From the NCBI RefSeq assembly GCF_018728565.1, contig NZ_JACSOI010000002.1, positions 496,001-560,000 of the forward strand: 64,000 nucleotides of DNA, given 5' to 3'. This stretch comes from Zobellia russellii (GTDB lineage Bacteria; Bacteroidota; Bacteroidia; Flavobacteriales; Flavobacteriaceae). Shown here one piece after another: positions 44,310 to 53,815 of this stretch. Both the position numbers and the translations under genes were made by a program. The notes below the pieces were generated by a model. That model had not been told where the DNA came from, searched no databases, and worked only from the letters and a program-made list of their open reading frames with translations. Positions within the stretch are counted from its first letter, which is position 1; every line of letters begins with the position of its first letter.

Positions 44310-46583
44310 ATGAAAACCATTTATTTTCTTCTAAGCCTTATTTTATCGGTTTCCTGTTACGCCCAGAAGCCGAACAATACTAATTCAGAAAAGCGTCCCA
44401 ACGTAATCCTGATTATGGTTGATGACCTTGGGTACGAAGGAATTGGCAGTTATGGAGGTACATCTTACAATACCCCAAACATAGATAAACTTGCTGCTAC
44501 CGGTATGCAGTTCAATCAGGCGTATGCACAGCCGCTATGTACTCCTACACGTGTAAAACTTATGACGGGGCAATATAACTTTCGTAATTGGGAAGCTTTT
44601 GGAATTTTAAATCCTAAACAAAAAACGTTTGGCCATATCATGAAAGATGCAGGTTATGCTACCTGTATGGTGGGCAAATGGCAACTACAGAGTTATGACC
44701 CTCCAGGCTACCCAGGAGGTGAACACAGAAGAGGTATTGGCATGAAAGTAGAAGATGCGGGCTTTGATGAATACAGCATGTTTCACGCCTTTCACACAGA
44801 AGACAAAGGTTCCCGGTTTGCCAATCCAACAATTTATCAAAACGGAGAATTCCTAAAGGAAACAGATGGTAAATATGGCCCTGACATTTTCTCGGAATAT
44901 TTAAACGATTTTGTTGGCCGTCAAGCGGATAAACCATTTTTTGTGTATTACCCTATGGCTTTAACGCACGGTCCCTTTAATCCAACACCAGATAGTTCCG
45001 ATTGGAAATTTGCTGAAAAAAGATTGAATGACGAAACCGTATACTTTAAGGATATGGTAGAGTATTTGGATAAAATTATCGGGAATATCGTAACTAATCT
45101 AGAAAAGAAAGGCCTACGCGAAAACACGCTTTTAATGTTGTATTCCGATAATGGCACACACCAAACCATTTTTTCCAAGATGGGAGACCTAACAGTTCAA
45201 GGTGGGAAAGGTTTAACTACCGAAGCAGGTATTAAAGTCCCTTTTATCGTCAACTGGCCCGGTCATATAACAGAAGGCAGCGCATCAAATGAGTTTATTG
45301 ATGCCATAGATTTTATGCCCACTATTCTTGAAGCCACTAACACCCCGACCCCTGCCGGTTTTGAGCCAGACGGGGAGAGTTTTTTACCGGTCTTGAAAGG
45401 GGAGCCTGTACAGCGTAGAGACTGGGTATTTATGAGCTACGACCCTAAACCAGGTTGGGACAAAAAACAATTTGCCCCGGCGGAATTTGTACTGAACGCC
45501 AACTATAAACTATACGGAGACGGCAGGTTCTATAACACCAAAAATGATGTACTGGAAAAAGATTCGTTGCCATCCAGTAAACTCTCTACACAGGAAAAAC
45601 AGCTTAAAGGGAAATTTCAAAAGGTTTTAGACTCATTAAAAAAATACCCCACTTACGGGTGGATAGAACGTTTAGCTCCAGAGTTTGATTCGCTAGTATC
45701 AAAACATGCCCGTATTGAACTGGTTGCCGAAGGTTTCAACTGGTCCGAAGGCCCGGTATGGTTACCAAAGGAGCAAAAGCTCATATTTTCCGATGTTCCC
45801 GAGAACAAAATTTACCAATGGCATAATTTAGACGGGCTCAGCTTGTACATGTCCCCTTCGGGAGGTACGGGAATTGCAAATGGCAATACAGGAAAGGGGT
45901 CTAACGGACTTATTCTTGACCCTCAGGGAGATTTAGTTATTTGCCAAGTAGGAGACCGTAGAATAAGTAGACTTGCAAGTTTGCAGGATTCGCTTCATCC
46001 AAAGTTCACCCCTATTGTAACCGATTATAAAGGAAAAATATTCAACTCCCCCAATGACCTGGATTATGACGCTAACGGAAACCTTTACTTTACGGATCCT
46101 GCTTTTGGTTTAGGTAATGGTAAAAGTGCCATTGGTTTTAACGGTGTTTATTTTTTGAGCAAGGATAACAAATTAGTTCTCTTAGATGATTCTATAAAAG
46201 CCCCTAACGGCATTGCCGTATCTAATGATAACAAAACCCTTTACGTTGCGGACTCTTTTAAAGAACAACCCAAAATCCTAGCGTATGATATAGTAAGTGA
46301 CGGAAAAGTAGCCAATAAAAGAATATTCTTTGATGCTACTCAACTTCACAAAGCCAGTATTAGTAAACAGTCTCCTGATGGAATGAAAATTGATAAAAAG
46401 GGGAATATTTTCCTAGCCGGTCCTGACGGGGTTTTAGTTATTTCTCCCTCTGGAAAGCATTTGGGAACCATTAGAACCGATAAAAACACTGGAAATTGTG
46501 AGTTTAGTGATAATGGTAGGTACCTGTTCATTACTGCGGACGATTATCTTTTAAGAGTAAACCTAAGGCCCTATTCCAAATAA
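44310..46583 (+). CDS. Sulfatase fused to an SMP-30/gluconolactonase domain
   Basis: Unusual two-enzyme fusion of 757 residues, exported. It is possibly a lipoprotein (Cys16 in SVSCYAQ). Residues about 29-455 are an S1 sulfatase: VDDLGYEGIG (Asp38, Asp39), C-T-P-T-R with Cys77 as formylglycine precursor, GKWQLQS and SDNG. Residues about 465-755 form an SMP-30/gluconolactonase-type propeller. The expected metal ligands are present: Glu in SEGPVW, Asn in APNGIAVS and Asp in SPDGMKID. The frame is continuous with no sign of a missed stop. A lactonase linked to a sulfatase suggests that a sulfated sugar is oxidised to a lactone, which fits the GMC dehydrogenase encoded at 15871. Confidence 0.9.
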   Translation: MKTIYFLLSLILSVSCYAQKPNNTNSEKRPNVILIMVDDLGYEGIGSYGGTSYNTPNIDKLAATGMQFNQAYAQPLCTPTRVKLMTGQYNFRNWEAFGILNPKQKTFGHIMKDAGYATCMVGKWQLQSYDPPGYPGGEHRRGIGMKVEDAGFDEYSMFHAFHTEDKGSRFANPTIYQNGEFLKETDGKYGPDIFSEYLNDFVGRQADKPFFVYYPMALTHGPFNPTPDSSDWKFAEKRLNDETVYFKDMVEYLDKIIGNIVTNLEKKGLRENTLLMLYSDNGTHQTIFSKMGDLTVQGGKGLTTEAGIKVPFIVNWPGHITEGSASNEFIDAIDFMPTILEATNTPTPAGFEPDGESFLPVLKGEPVQRRDWVFMSYDPKPGWDKKQFAPAEFVLNANYKLYGDGRFYNTKNDVLEKDSLPSSKLSTQEKQLKGKFQKVLDSLKKYPTYGWIERLAPEFDSLVSKHARIELVAEGFNWSEGPVWLPKEQKLIFSDVPENKIYQWHNLDGLSLYMSPSGGTGIANGNTGKGSNGLILDPQGDLVICQVGDRRISRLASLQDSLHPKFTPIVTDYKGKIFNSPNDLDYDANGNLYFTDPAFGLGNGKSAIGFNGVYFLSKDNKLVLLDDSIKAPNGIAVSNDNKTLYVADSFKEQPKILAYDIVSDGKVANKRIFFDATQLHKASISKQSPDGMKIDKKGNIFLAGPDGVLVISPSGKHLGTIRTDKNTGNCEFSDNGRYLFITADDYLLRVNLRPYSK

Positions 46584-46589
46584 ACCGCC

Positions 46590-48095
46590 ATGTACAAAAA
46601 CTATACTTTATCTATTCTTTCAATAGGTCTTTTACTCCTTTCTTCCTGTGCAGAAAAGAAAAAAGAAGAGGCGAAAGTTACCCAAGAACGTCCCAATATA
46701 ATTCTCATAATTGCCGATGATATGGCTTGGGACGATAGTGGTGCCTATGGCCATCCCAATATAAAAACACCCAATATAGACCAACTGGCACAAGACGGAA
46801 TGCGTTTTGACAATGCCTTTTTGACTGCCAGTTCGTGCAGCCCCAGCAGAACCAGTATTATTACCGGCCTATACCCTCATAATACGGATGCCGAACAACT
46901 CCATTGGCCTTTACCATCGGATAGAGTGACTTTTGTGGAGGAGCTTAAAAAATCTGGCTATTGGACAGCGCAAGCGGGCAAATGGCATTTGGGCGACTCC
47001 ATCAAAGACCGCTTTGACCTTGTAAAGGACGTAGGTACACAAGGTTTTCAGTTATCGCCAACAGGTGAAAAAACAAAACAAACGGGTGATGGTAGTGGTT
47101 GCGAAGAATGGGTACCCGTACTTCAACAAAGACCGGAAGACCAACCTTTCTTTCTGTGGTTGGCGGCAGTAGACCCCCATAGACCCTATACCGAGGACAT
47201 TATTGACAACCCACATGCCTTAGAAGATGTAATTTTACCCCCGTATTTCCCGGATACCAAAGAGGTTCGTGAAGACTTTGCCCATTATTACAACGAGATT
47301 ACCCGTCTTGATAATTACGTAGGTAAAGTAGTGGCGGAATTGGATAAACAGGGCATTTCGGATAACACTATGATTCTATTTATTAGCGATAACGGCAGGC
47401 CTTTTCCTCGTGATAAGACCACTCTTTATGACGGCGGTATAAAAACACCATGGATCGTAAAGTGGCCCAATGAAGTAGAATCCAATTCTGTTAATTCCAA
47501 CTTGGTAAGCTCAATAGACATTGCCCCCACCTTCCTGAAACTAGCAAATTTGGAGCCTTTGTCCAGTTTTGAAGGTGAGGACTTCTCACCGCTATTAGAA
47601 AACACCAAAACAAAAGTAAGAGATCTTATTTATGCCGAAGACCATTGGCATGATTACGAAGATTACACCCGTGCGGTACGCTCGGAAGAATACAAATACA
47701 TCCGCAATTTCTATACGGATTTACCCAACACCCCATCTGCGGATGCTTTTGTTGGAGGTACATTTAAATCTATGCAAGAGCTAAAGAAAAAAGGGGAACT
47801 CAACCAAGCGCAGTTAGCTTGTTTTATAACACCGCGCCAAGAAGAGGAGTTGTACGATGTTGTTAATGACCCTTACGAGCTAAAAAACTTGGCACAAGAC
47901 CCAGCGCATCAAAGTACGCTTGAGGCGCTTCGTAAAGAAATGAATAGCATCCGTAAAGCTTCAAACGATAGTCTTCCGGATTTTAGAACACCGGATGAAT
48001 TTGATCGCGAGACAGGAAAATCCAACTCATTCAGAAAAAGACCTCGACCTTCAAAAGTGGAAATGGAGAAAATTATCAGGGCCATGAAAAAGTAG
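46590..48095 (+). CDS. Family S1 sulfatase, SGSH-like (lipoprotein)
   Basis: Sulfatase of 501 residues with lipobox Cys20 (LLSSCAEK), encoded 6 bp after the fusion gene. Motifs are ADDMAWDDSGAYG (Asp43, Asp44), C-S-P-S-R with Cys83 as formylglycine precursor, GKWHLGD, and SDNGRPFPRDKTTLYDGGIKTP. The FPRxKTTLYDGG stretch groups it with N-sulfoglucosamine sulfohydrolase-like enzymes, together with those at 8028 and 29356. Its stop lies 7 bp from the stop of the convergent regulator gene, with no terminator between. Confidence 0.93.
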   Translation: MYKNYTLSILSIGLLLLSSCAEKKKEEAKVTQERPNIILIIADDMAWDDSGAYGHPNIKTPNIDQLAQDGMRFDNAFLTASSCSPSRTSIITGLYPHNTDAEQLHWPLPSDRVTFVEELKKSGYWTAQAGKWHLGDSIKDRFDLVKDVGTQGFQLSPTGEKTKQTGDGSGCEEWVPVLQQRPEDQPFFLWLAAVDPHRPYTEDIIDNPHALEDVILPPYFPDTKEVREDFAHYYNEITRLDNYVGKVVAELDKQGISDNTMILFISDNGRPFPRDKTTLYDGGIKTPWIVKWPNEVESNSVNSNLVSSIDIAPTFLKLANLEPLSSFEGEDFSPLLENTKTKVRDLIYAEDHWHDYEDYTRAVRSEEYKYIRNFYTDLPNTPSADAFVGGTFKSMQELKKKGELNQAQLACFITPRQEEELYDVVNDPYELKNLAQDPAHQSTLEALRKEMNSIRKASNDSLPDFRTPDEFDRETGKSNSFRKRPRPSKVEMEKIIRAMKK

Positions 48096-48102
48096 ATACC
48101 CT

Positions 48103-49254
48103 TTAAAAACCGACCACTGTTTCCATTTTCAAATCGGTGTCCACTCTATTTTTTCCCCTAACTCTAAAAAGTGCCGTAAAATATTTTTTACCCTTTAAAT
48201 ATTTAGTTTCAAAGGTCTTGAGGCTATCCACATTGGTAAAGTATTCAACGGTGGCACTCACCCCTATATCGTGTTCCGAAAAGAAAACAAAATGCTCCGT
48301 AGCACCAATACCCGGGTATTTTGAAACTATGGCATACTCTTGGTCAACGGAAGAAGCTCCAAAGGCAAACGAATTATCCTTCTTAGTAGGATGACCGGAC
48401 AGCTCCAACGTTTGTCCAGATAATTTAAAGTAAGGATTGGCGTCATTAAAAAATCCGATAAATTGATTATCGTTCTTTACTGGCCCCGCGTAAACGGCAT
48501 TGCCTTCCTTTATTTCCGGCAAAGTAGTTTGTGTAGAAAAACGGATGGAGAATTGTTGGTCATAGGTTTGAAAAAATTGTTGCAAATATTGGGTTGCCAT
48601 AGCCGCCATACGAGTAGTATAGCTATAGTTTGCAGGACGTAGCACCCCTTGTAACTCTGGCTTTCTCTTTAAAAGGTCATAAAACTCATCAACATTGTTT
48701 ATTTGAAAGTCTCTGGTCCAGCCCCTACCACCGGTCATGGTTTTACCCATGGCACCAAAGTGATCCCCCAAAATAACGTTAGTAGAAGTATCCGAATCCA
48801 AAAAAGACTCCCATAACAACGGTTTCTTTAATGGCATTTTATTCACCAATAACAATATCAAGGCTATGAGCAATAAAGCATAGGGTAAAATTTGCGTCCA
48901 ACTCAATTTTTGCACCCAACCTACCGGCACCTGCTTCTTTACAAACCTTACTTTATACTGGCCTTTATCAATTTTTAATTGCCATGCATCAGTACTGCCT
49001 TCGCTTGCATAGTAGGTGGCCAACTTTTTTCTAAGGTTGTAAATATTAACCCTCACCCTTGGATTACTTTTTTCGTCCGTCTGGCTATTCTTAAAAAACT
49101 CAAGCTCTATTACGGTCTCTTTTAGGTGCTCCCCTCGTTTGGTAGACTCATAAAGATATTGTAGCAACCCCCTACTTGTAGGCGCATTTTTAAAAGTTTC
49201 ACTATCCCTAATTTTAGAAACTACCTCTTGTTCTATTTTTTTCGTCAGTTGCAT
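48103..49254 (-). CDS. Membrane-anchored winged-helix transcription regulator
   Basis: Regulator of 383 residues. Residues 1-100 resemble the OmpR/CadC-like winged-helix domain found in membrane-bound one-component regulators: TSRGLLQYLYESTKRGE, LKETVIELEFF, and NPRVRVNIYNLRKKLATYY. One membrane helix lies at about 115-135 (ILPYALLLIALILLLV). The C-terminal 240 residues would lie in the periplasm as a sensor and match no domain I recognise. The gene is divergent from the GH2 gene. GTTAAAG repeats in the shared intergenic region are its likely binding site. Confidence 0.75.
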   Translation of the reverse strand: MQLTKKIEQEVVSKIRDSETFKNAPTSRGLLQYLYESTKRGEHLKETVIELEFFKNSQTDEKSNPRVRVNIYNLRKKLATYYASEGSTDAWQLKIDKGQYKVRFVKKQVPVGWVQKLSWTQILPYALLLIALILLLVNKMPLKKPLLWESFLDSDTSTNVILGDHFGAMGKTMTGGRGWTRDFQINNVDEFYDLLKRKPELQGVLRPANYSYTTRMAAMATQYLQQFFQTYDQQFSIRFSTQTTLPEIKEGNAVYAGPVKNDNQFIGFFNDANPYFKLSGQTLELSGHPTKKDNSFAFGASSVDQEYAIVSKYPGIGATEHFVFFSEHDIGVSATVEYFTNVDSLKTFETKYLKGKKYFTALFRVRGKNRVDTDLKMETVVGF

Positions 49255-49288
49255 ATAGAATACAGTAAAATGGGTGCATCCCGTTCAA

Positions 49289-49357
49289 CTTTAACCGTTA
49301 TAGCTACCGTTAAAGAGAGGTTAAAGTACTAATAATAAAGTGTGGAACATACATTTG
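49289..49357 (+). promoter_or_regulatory. GH2 promoter: GTTAAAG repeats plus -7 box
   Basis: GTTAAAG occurs at 49309-49315 and 49320-49326, an 11-bp (one helical turn) direct repeat. An inverted copy, CTTTAAC, lies at 49289-49295. TACATTTG (49350-49357) is a perfect TAnnTTTG element 23 bp after the last repeat. No TTG sits in the -33 region, so activator-dependent transcription is likely. One-turn direct repeats are typical of OmpR-type winged-helix proteins such as the divergently encoded regulator. Confidence 0.6.
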
Positions 49358-49419
49358 CTAGTATCAATTTTATTTCCATTCCAGAAAACATGCCCGAATA
49401 CCATTCTAAAAAACAACAA

Positions 49420-52257
49420 ATGAAAATCACTTCTACCTTTATCCTACTGCTACTATCCATTTTGGGAGCGAGTGCCATGCAGAGCAACGCACCATCAACA
49501 GATGTGGAAACACAAAAAGTTTACCTCTCAGGAACAAGTAAAGATGATATGGTAGACTGGGAATTCTTTTGTTCCGATGGTATGAACAGCGGTAAATGGT
49601 CAACTATTGGCGTACCATCTTGCTGGGAGCTACAGGGTTTTGGAAATTACAACTATGGAAAGGATGACTTTGACGTGCGTAAGAACGAATATGGGCTTTA
49701 CAAACATCAATTTAATGTTCCCAAAGACTGGAAACAAAAAGAGGTGAAAATTGTCTTTGAAGGTGTTATGACGGATGCCGAAGTCAAGATTAACGGAAAA
49801 CTTGCCGGTGCAATACACCAGGGTGCGTTTTACGAATTCAAGTACAACATTACCAAACTCCTGAAGTACGGCGAAAAAAATTTATTGGAGGTTAAAGTCA
49901 ATAAAGCTTCCTCCAATATGTCCATTAACCATGCGGAAAGACAAGCCGATTTCTGGATTTTTGGCGGCATCTACAGACCGGTTTATTTACAGGCTTTTCC
50001 AAAAGAAAATATAGAACGCGTAGCTATCGACGCCAAAGCGGATGGAAGCCTTGAAGCCGATATTTTTACAACATCTAAAAAAGCACAATCACTGCGCATT
50101 TCATTATTGGATATCAACCACAATAAATTGCAAGACTTACCAGCCACCAGCATTACCAAAGAAAACGGAAAGTGGAATTTTGTTTCAAAGGCAAAGTACA
50201 TAAAATCATGGAATCCGGAATCACCTCAGCTCTATTTCCTGAATATAGAACTCTTGGGTAAAAAGGGTGAAGTGCTCCATAAAACTATGGAACGTATTGG
50301 CTTTAGGACGGTTGAAGTTCGTGAGGCGGACGGAATCTATGTAAACGGACAACGAATTAAGTTCAAAGGTGTAAACCGTCATTCATTTTATCCCTCCTCG
50401 GGAAGAACCACTTCCAAAGCACTTAGCATAGAACATGCAAAAATGATGAAAGACATGAACATGAATGCCGTTCGCATGTCTCACTACCCACCTGACACAC
50501 ACTTTCTAAATGCAGCGGATTCTCTTGGTCTTTTTGTCATAGACGAAGTCTGCACATGGCACTCTCCACATTTGGATACAAAAGTAGGTGAGAAAATAGT
50601 TAAAGAAACCGTAGTTAGGGATGTGAACCACCCATCTATTCTTCTTTGGGCCAATGGTAACGAAACAGGCTGGAATACTGAGTTAGACGATGATTATGCC
50701 AAGTGGGATATCCAGAAAAGAGAGGTCATTCATCCTTGGAACATCTTTAACAAAACCAACACCATGCACTATCCTAGCTATCATATTTTTGCTTATGATG
50801 CCTACGCCAAGGATAAAATCTATTTCCCTACTGAATTTTTGCATGGTCTATATGATGGTGGCCACGGTGCCGGATTAGAGGATTATTGGAAACAGATGTG
50901 GAACATGCCACTATCCGCTGGAGGTTTTCTTTGGGATTTTGCAGACGAGGCCGTTGTTAGAACGGACAAAAACGGCATACTGGATACAGATGGTAATCAC
51001 GCTGCCGATGGTATTGTTGGACCTTATGCCGAAAAAGAGGCCAGTTACTTCAGTATTAAGGAAATTTGGTCTCCCGTTCGTATTGAGGACCGGTTTATAA
51101 AGCCTGATTTCAACGGTATTTTCAGGGTACAGAACAGATATCACTACACCAATTTAGCCGATATTAAAATGGTGGCCCAATGGGTACAATTTGATGGCCC
51201 CAAAGGAACGGATAAGGTTAAAATCCTATCCGAGGCCACGGTACAGCTTCCCAGTTTAGAGCCAGAGAGCACAGGAACCTTTAAAGTAAATTTACCGGAA
51301 AACTGGCAATCATCGGACGCGCTATATTTGACCGTCACAGACCCCAGCGGATTAGAAATATTTACTTGGAGCTACCCTGTACAAGCACCAAAGGTCACGA
51401 ACAATCGCAACATTAATCGCTCAGAAGAAGGAACGATTACCACCCATATAGATGCTGGAAACATTACCGTTATAGCTAACGGAATACAATATACATTTTC
51501 CGAAAAAACAAGTTTGTTGCAAGAAGTGAAGAAAGGAGCTAGAATTATTCCCTTCAACAACGGACCGCTAATTTTTGACCACAAGGACAAAATAGAATCC
51601 TTAAAAGTAAACGAGCTTAAGGATCAAGTAGAGATAGTTACTGTTTTTGAGGCGTCCGACAAATCTCCCAGTTGGGCCAGCCACAAAGAATATAGTTCCG
51701 ATGTAATTAAATGGACAGTTCACTCCAACGGCCTATTGGACTTGCATGTTGAAATTAGAGGCAAAAAAATAGTGGAAGGGTTTAAAGGCATTACCTTTTC
51801 TTTTCCGGAATCCGAGGTTGCCGGCATGAAATGGCTGGGAGACGGTCCTTACCGGGTTTGGAGAAACCGCATGAAAGGCACCAAACTAAAAGTTTGGGAA
51901 AACGATTACAACAACACCGTTACGGGTGAATCTGGTTTTGTGTATCCAGAATTTAAAGGCTTCTTTTCCAGTTTGTATTGGGTGCAGGTGAAAAGTAAAA
52001 ATAATACTGCTTTTACAGTATACTGTAATTCCGAAAACACTTTCCTACGCATGCTAACCCCGCAACAACCAAAAGAAGACCCCAATCATAGAGTTTCCGT
52101 AGATTTTCCGGAAGGCGATATTTCTTTCGTCAAAAATATTCCGGCCATAGGAACCAAGTTCCAAACCGGGGATAAAATGGGTCCCCAGGGAAATTCAGAA
52201 AATTATTTTGGAAATGATGATGAGCCCATCAGTATAGACCTGACCTTTGAATTTTAG
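49420..52257 (+). CDS. GH2 family beta-galactosidase-like enzyme
   Basis: Exported exo-beta-glycosidase of 945 residues. The ATG at 49420 starts the signal peptide (MKITSTFILLLLSILGASAM); upstream in-frame GTG (49342) and ATG (49390) codons lie at or close to the predicted promoter. GH2 features are the jelly-roll domain (CWELQGFGNYNYG, DFWIFGGIYRPVYL), RHSFYPSSGR, NAVRMSHYPPD, acid/base Glu415 in ANGNETG, and nucleophile Glu472 in FPTEFLHG. With GH110 it would allow stepwise removal of beta- and alpha-linked galactose. Exact specificity is inferred. A terminator lies 30 bp downstream. Confidence 0.9.
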   Translation: MKITSTFILLLLSILGASAMQSNAPSTDVETQKVYLSGTSKDDMVDWEFFCSDGMNSGKWSTIGVPSCWELQGFGNYNYGKDDFDVRKNEYGLYKHQFNVPKDWKQKEVKIVFEGVMTDAEVKINGKLAGAIHQGAFYEFKYNITKLLKYGEKNLLEVKVNKASSNMSINHAERQADFWIFGGIYRPVYLQAFPKENIERVAIDAKADGSLEADIFTTSKKAQSLRISLLDINHNKLQDLPATSITKENGKWNFVSKAKYIKSWNPESPQLYFLNIELLGKKGEVLHKTMERIGFRTVEVREADGIYVNGQRIKFKGVNRHSFYPSSGRTTSKALSIEHAKMMKDMNMNAVRMSHYPPDTHFLNAADSLGLFVIDEVCTWHSPHLDTKVGEKIVKETVVRDVNHPSILLWANGNETGWNTELDDDYAKWDIQKREVIHPWNIFNKTNTMHYPSYHIFAYDAYAKDKIYFPTEFLHGLYDGGHGAGLEDYWKQMWNMPLSAGGFLWDFADEAVVRTDKNGILDTDGNHAADGIVGPYAEKEASYFSIKEIWSPVRIEDRFIKPDFNGIFRVQNRYHYTNLADIKMVAQWVQFDGPKGTDKVKILSEATVQLPSLEPESTGTFKVNLPENWQSSDALYLTVTDPSGLEIFTWSYPVQAPKVTNNRNINRSEEGTITTHIDAGNITVIANGIQYTFSEKTSLLQEVKKGARIIPFNNGPLIFDHKDKIESLKVNELKDQVEIVTVFEASDKSPSWASHKEYSSDVIKWTVHSNGLLDLHVEIRGKKIVEGFKGITFSFPESEVAGMKWLGDGPYRVWRNRMKGTKLKVWENDYNNTVTGESGFVYPEFKGFFSSLYWVQVKSKNNTAFTVYCNSENTFLRMLTPQQPKEDPNHRVSVDFPEGDISFVKNIPAIGTKFQTGDKMGPQGNSENYFGNDDEPISIDLTFEF

Positions 52258-52286
52258 ACTGAAAAGTTACGAAACGCCATAAACTA

Positions 52287-52320
52287 AAAAGAGTCTCATC
52301 GGTTTCGACAAGACTCTTTT
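52287..52320. terminator. Bidirectional terminator between GH2 and gcdH
   Basis: AAAAGAGTCT (52287-52296) and AGACTCTTTT (52311-52320) form a perfect 10-bp stem with a 14-nt loop. T-rich ends exist on both strands, which suits its place between two convergent genes. Confidence 0.82.
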
Positions 52321-52581
52321 ACGAGAACACTATATGAAAATGAAAAAATTTAATTCTGTTTGATTAACACTGTAAACTTACGGTGGTCCTACGCATTTTG
52401 AAAAAATATGATGTGAAGTGGCCGATTTCTGTTGTGAAAACGTCTTTTCTTGTAATTCCACTCAAAATACCCCCATATTTATCCAACATAGGACTGGGCT
52501 TTTTCAAGTTAAAACACGAAAAAGAATCTAAAATATGAGGAACCCTATTTTAGCTAAAGCTATAAATTTCGGTAAGTTTTG
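52321..52581. other. Intergenic stretch between convergent genes
   Basis: Beyond the bidirectional terminator this AT-rich stretch runs to the gcdH stop codon. No ORF of useful length, repeat or RNA-like structure is seen. It probably contains only 3' untranslated sequence. Confidence 0.4.
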
Positions 52582-53760
52582 TTATTGAAAGGCCGGAAAC
52601 CCGGTAATATCGGCTCCTGTAATCAACAAATGAATGTCATGGGTGCCTTCGTAAGTAATTACACTCTCTAGGTTCATCATATGGCGCATAATGCTATATT
52701 CTCCTGTAATTCCCATTCCCCCCAGCACCTGCCGAGCCTCTCTGGCTATCTTGATGGCCATATCTACATTATTACGCTTGGCCATAGAAATCTGTGCAGA
52801 AGTAGCCCTACCCTCATTCCTTAATTGCCCTAAACGAAACGCCAATAATTGTGCTTTGGTGATTTCCGTTATCATCTCGGCCAACTTTTTCTGCTGTAAT
52901 TGGGTAGCTGCTATAGGTTTACCAAATTGCACACGTTCTTTAGCGTACCTCAAAGCGGTATCATAACAATCCATAGCCGCACCGATCGCCCCCCAAGAAA
53001 TACCATAACGGGCAGAATCCAAACAACCTAAAGGAGCCCCTAGTCCAGATTTATTGGGCAACAGATTTTCCTTTGGCACCTTAACGTTGTCAAAAATAAG
53101 CTCTCCGGTAGCAGAAGCCCTTAAAGACCATTTATTGTGTGTTTCCGGTGTTGAAAAACCTTCCATTCCCCGCTCAACTATAAGTCCGTGTATACGGCCC
53201 TCTTCGTTCTTGGCCCATACCACAGCAATATCGGCAAAAGGCGAATTGGAGATCCATAGTTTGGCTCCATTCAACAAATAATGGTCGCCCATATCCTTGA
53301 ATTTTGTTTCCATACCACTTGGGTTGGAACCATGATTGGGTTCTGTAAGTCCAAAACACCCCATCATTTCACCCGAAGCTAGCTTGGGTAAATATTTTTT
53401 TCGTTGTTCTTCGGTGCCATAAGTGTAAATTGGATACATGACCAAAGACGACTGTACAGAAGCCGTTGAACGCACACCGCTATCCCCACGTTCTATCTCC
53501 TGCATAATTAGTCCGTAGCTAATTTGGTCCAATCCCGCTCCACCATATTCCTCAGGAATATAAGGTCCGAATGCTCCTATTTCTGCCAATCCACCTATAA
53601 TTTGTTTCGGGAATTCCGCTTTTTGGGCATACTCCTCAATAATGGGCGAAATATCCCTTTTTACCCATTGACGTGCTGCATCACGCACTAATTTATGTTC
53701 TTCGGAAAGAAGGTCATCAAGGTTAAAATAGTCTGGAGCTTCGAACAAATCAGGTTTCAT
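52582..53760 (-). CDS. gcdH: Glutaryl-CoA dehydrogenase
   Basis: FAD-dependent enzyme that oxidises and decarboxylates glutaryl-CoA to crotonyl-CoA in lysine and tryptophan breakdown, in the cytoplasm. The 392-residue protein follows the GCDH pattern closely: CFGLTEPNHGSNPSGM, LRASATGELIFDNVKVP, LDSARYGISWGAIGA, and MNLESVITYEGTHDIH with the catalytic Glu. The ATG at 53760 is preferred to one at 53778, since a perfect -7 box overlaps the latter. The gene is unrelated to the glycan loci around it. Confidence 0.9.
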   Translation of the reverse strand: MKPDLFEAPDYFNLDDLLSEEHKLVRDAARQWVKRDISPIIEEYAQKAEFPKQIIGGLAEIGAFGPYIPEEYGGAGLDQISYGLIMQEIERGDSGVRSTASVQSSLVMYPIYTYGTEEQRKKYLPKLASGEMMGCFGLTEPNHGSNPSGMETKFKDMGDHYLLNGAKLWISNSPFADIAVVWAKNEEGRIHGLIVERGMEGFSTPETHNKWSLRASATGELIFDNVKVPKENLLPNKSGLGAPLGCLDSARYGISWGAIGAAMDCYDTALRYAKERVQFGKPIAATQLQQKKLAEMITEITKAQLLAFRLGQLRNEGRATSAQISMAKRNNVDMAIKIAREARQVLGGMGITGEYSIMRHMMNLESVITYEGTHDIHLLITGADITGFPAFQ

Positions 53761-53775
53761 AAGATGAATTTTAAT

Positions 53776-53783
53776 CAAATATA
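53776..53783 (-). promoter_or_regulatory. -7 promoter element of gcdH
   Basis: On the minus strand this reads TATATTTG, a perfect TAnnTTTG element. Transcription would begin near 53769, inside the upstream candidate ATG (53778) reading frame, so translation most likely starts at 53760. Confidence 0.5.
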
Positions 53784-53815
53784 CTGATGAAACGTAACAT
53801 TACGAATACAAATTG

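Noticed and set aside
49342-49419. GTG start at 49342 for the GH2 gene
   Set aside because: The signal peptide starts at the ATG at 49420, and the -7 box at 49350-49357 lies inside the extended frame.
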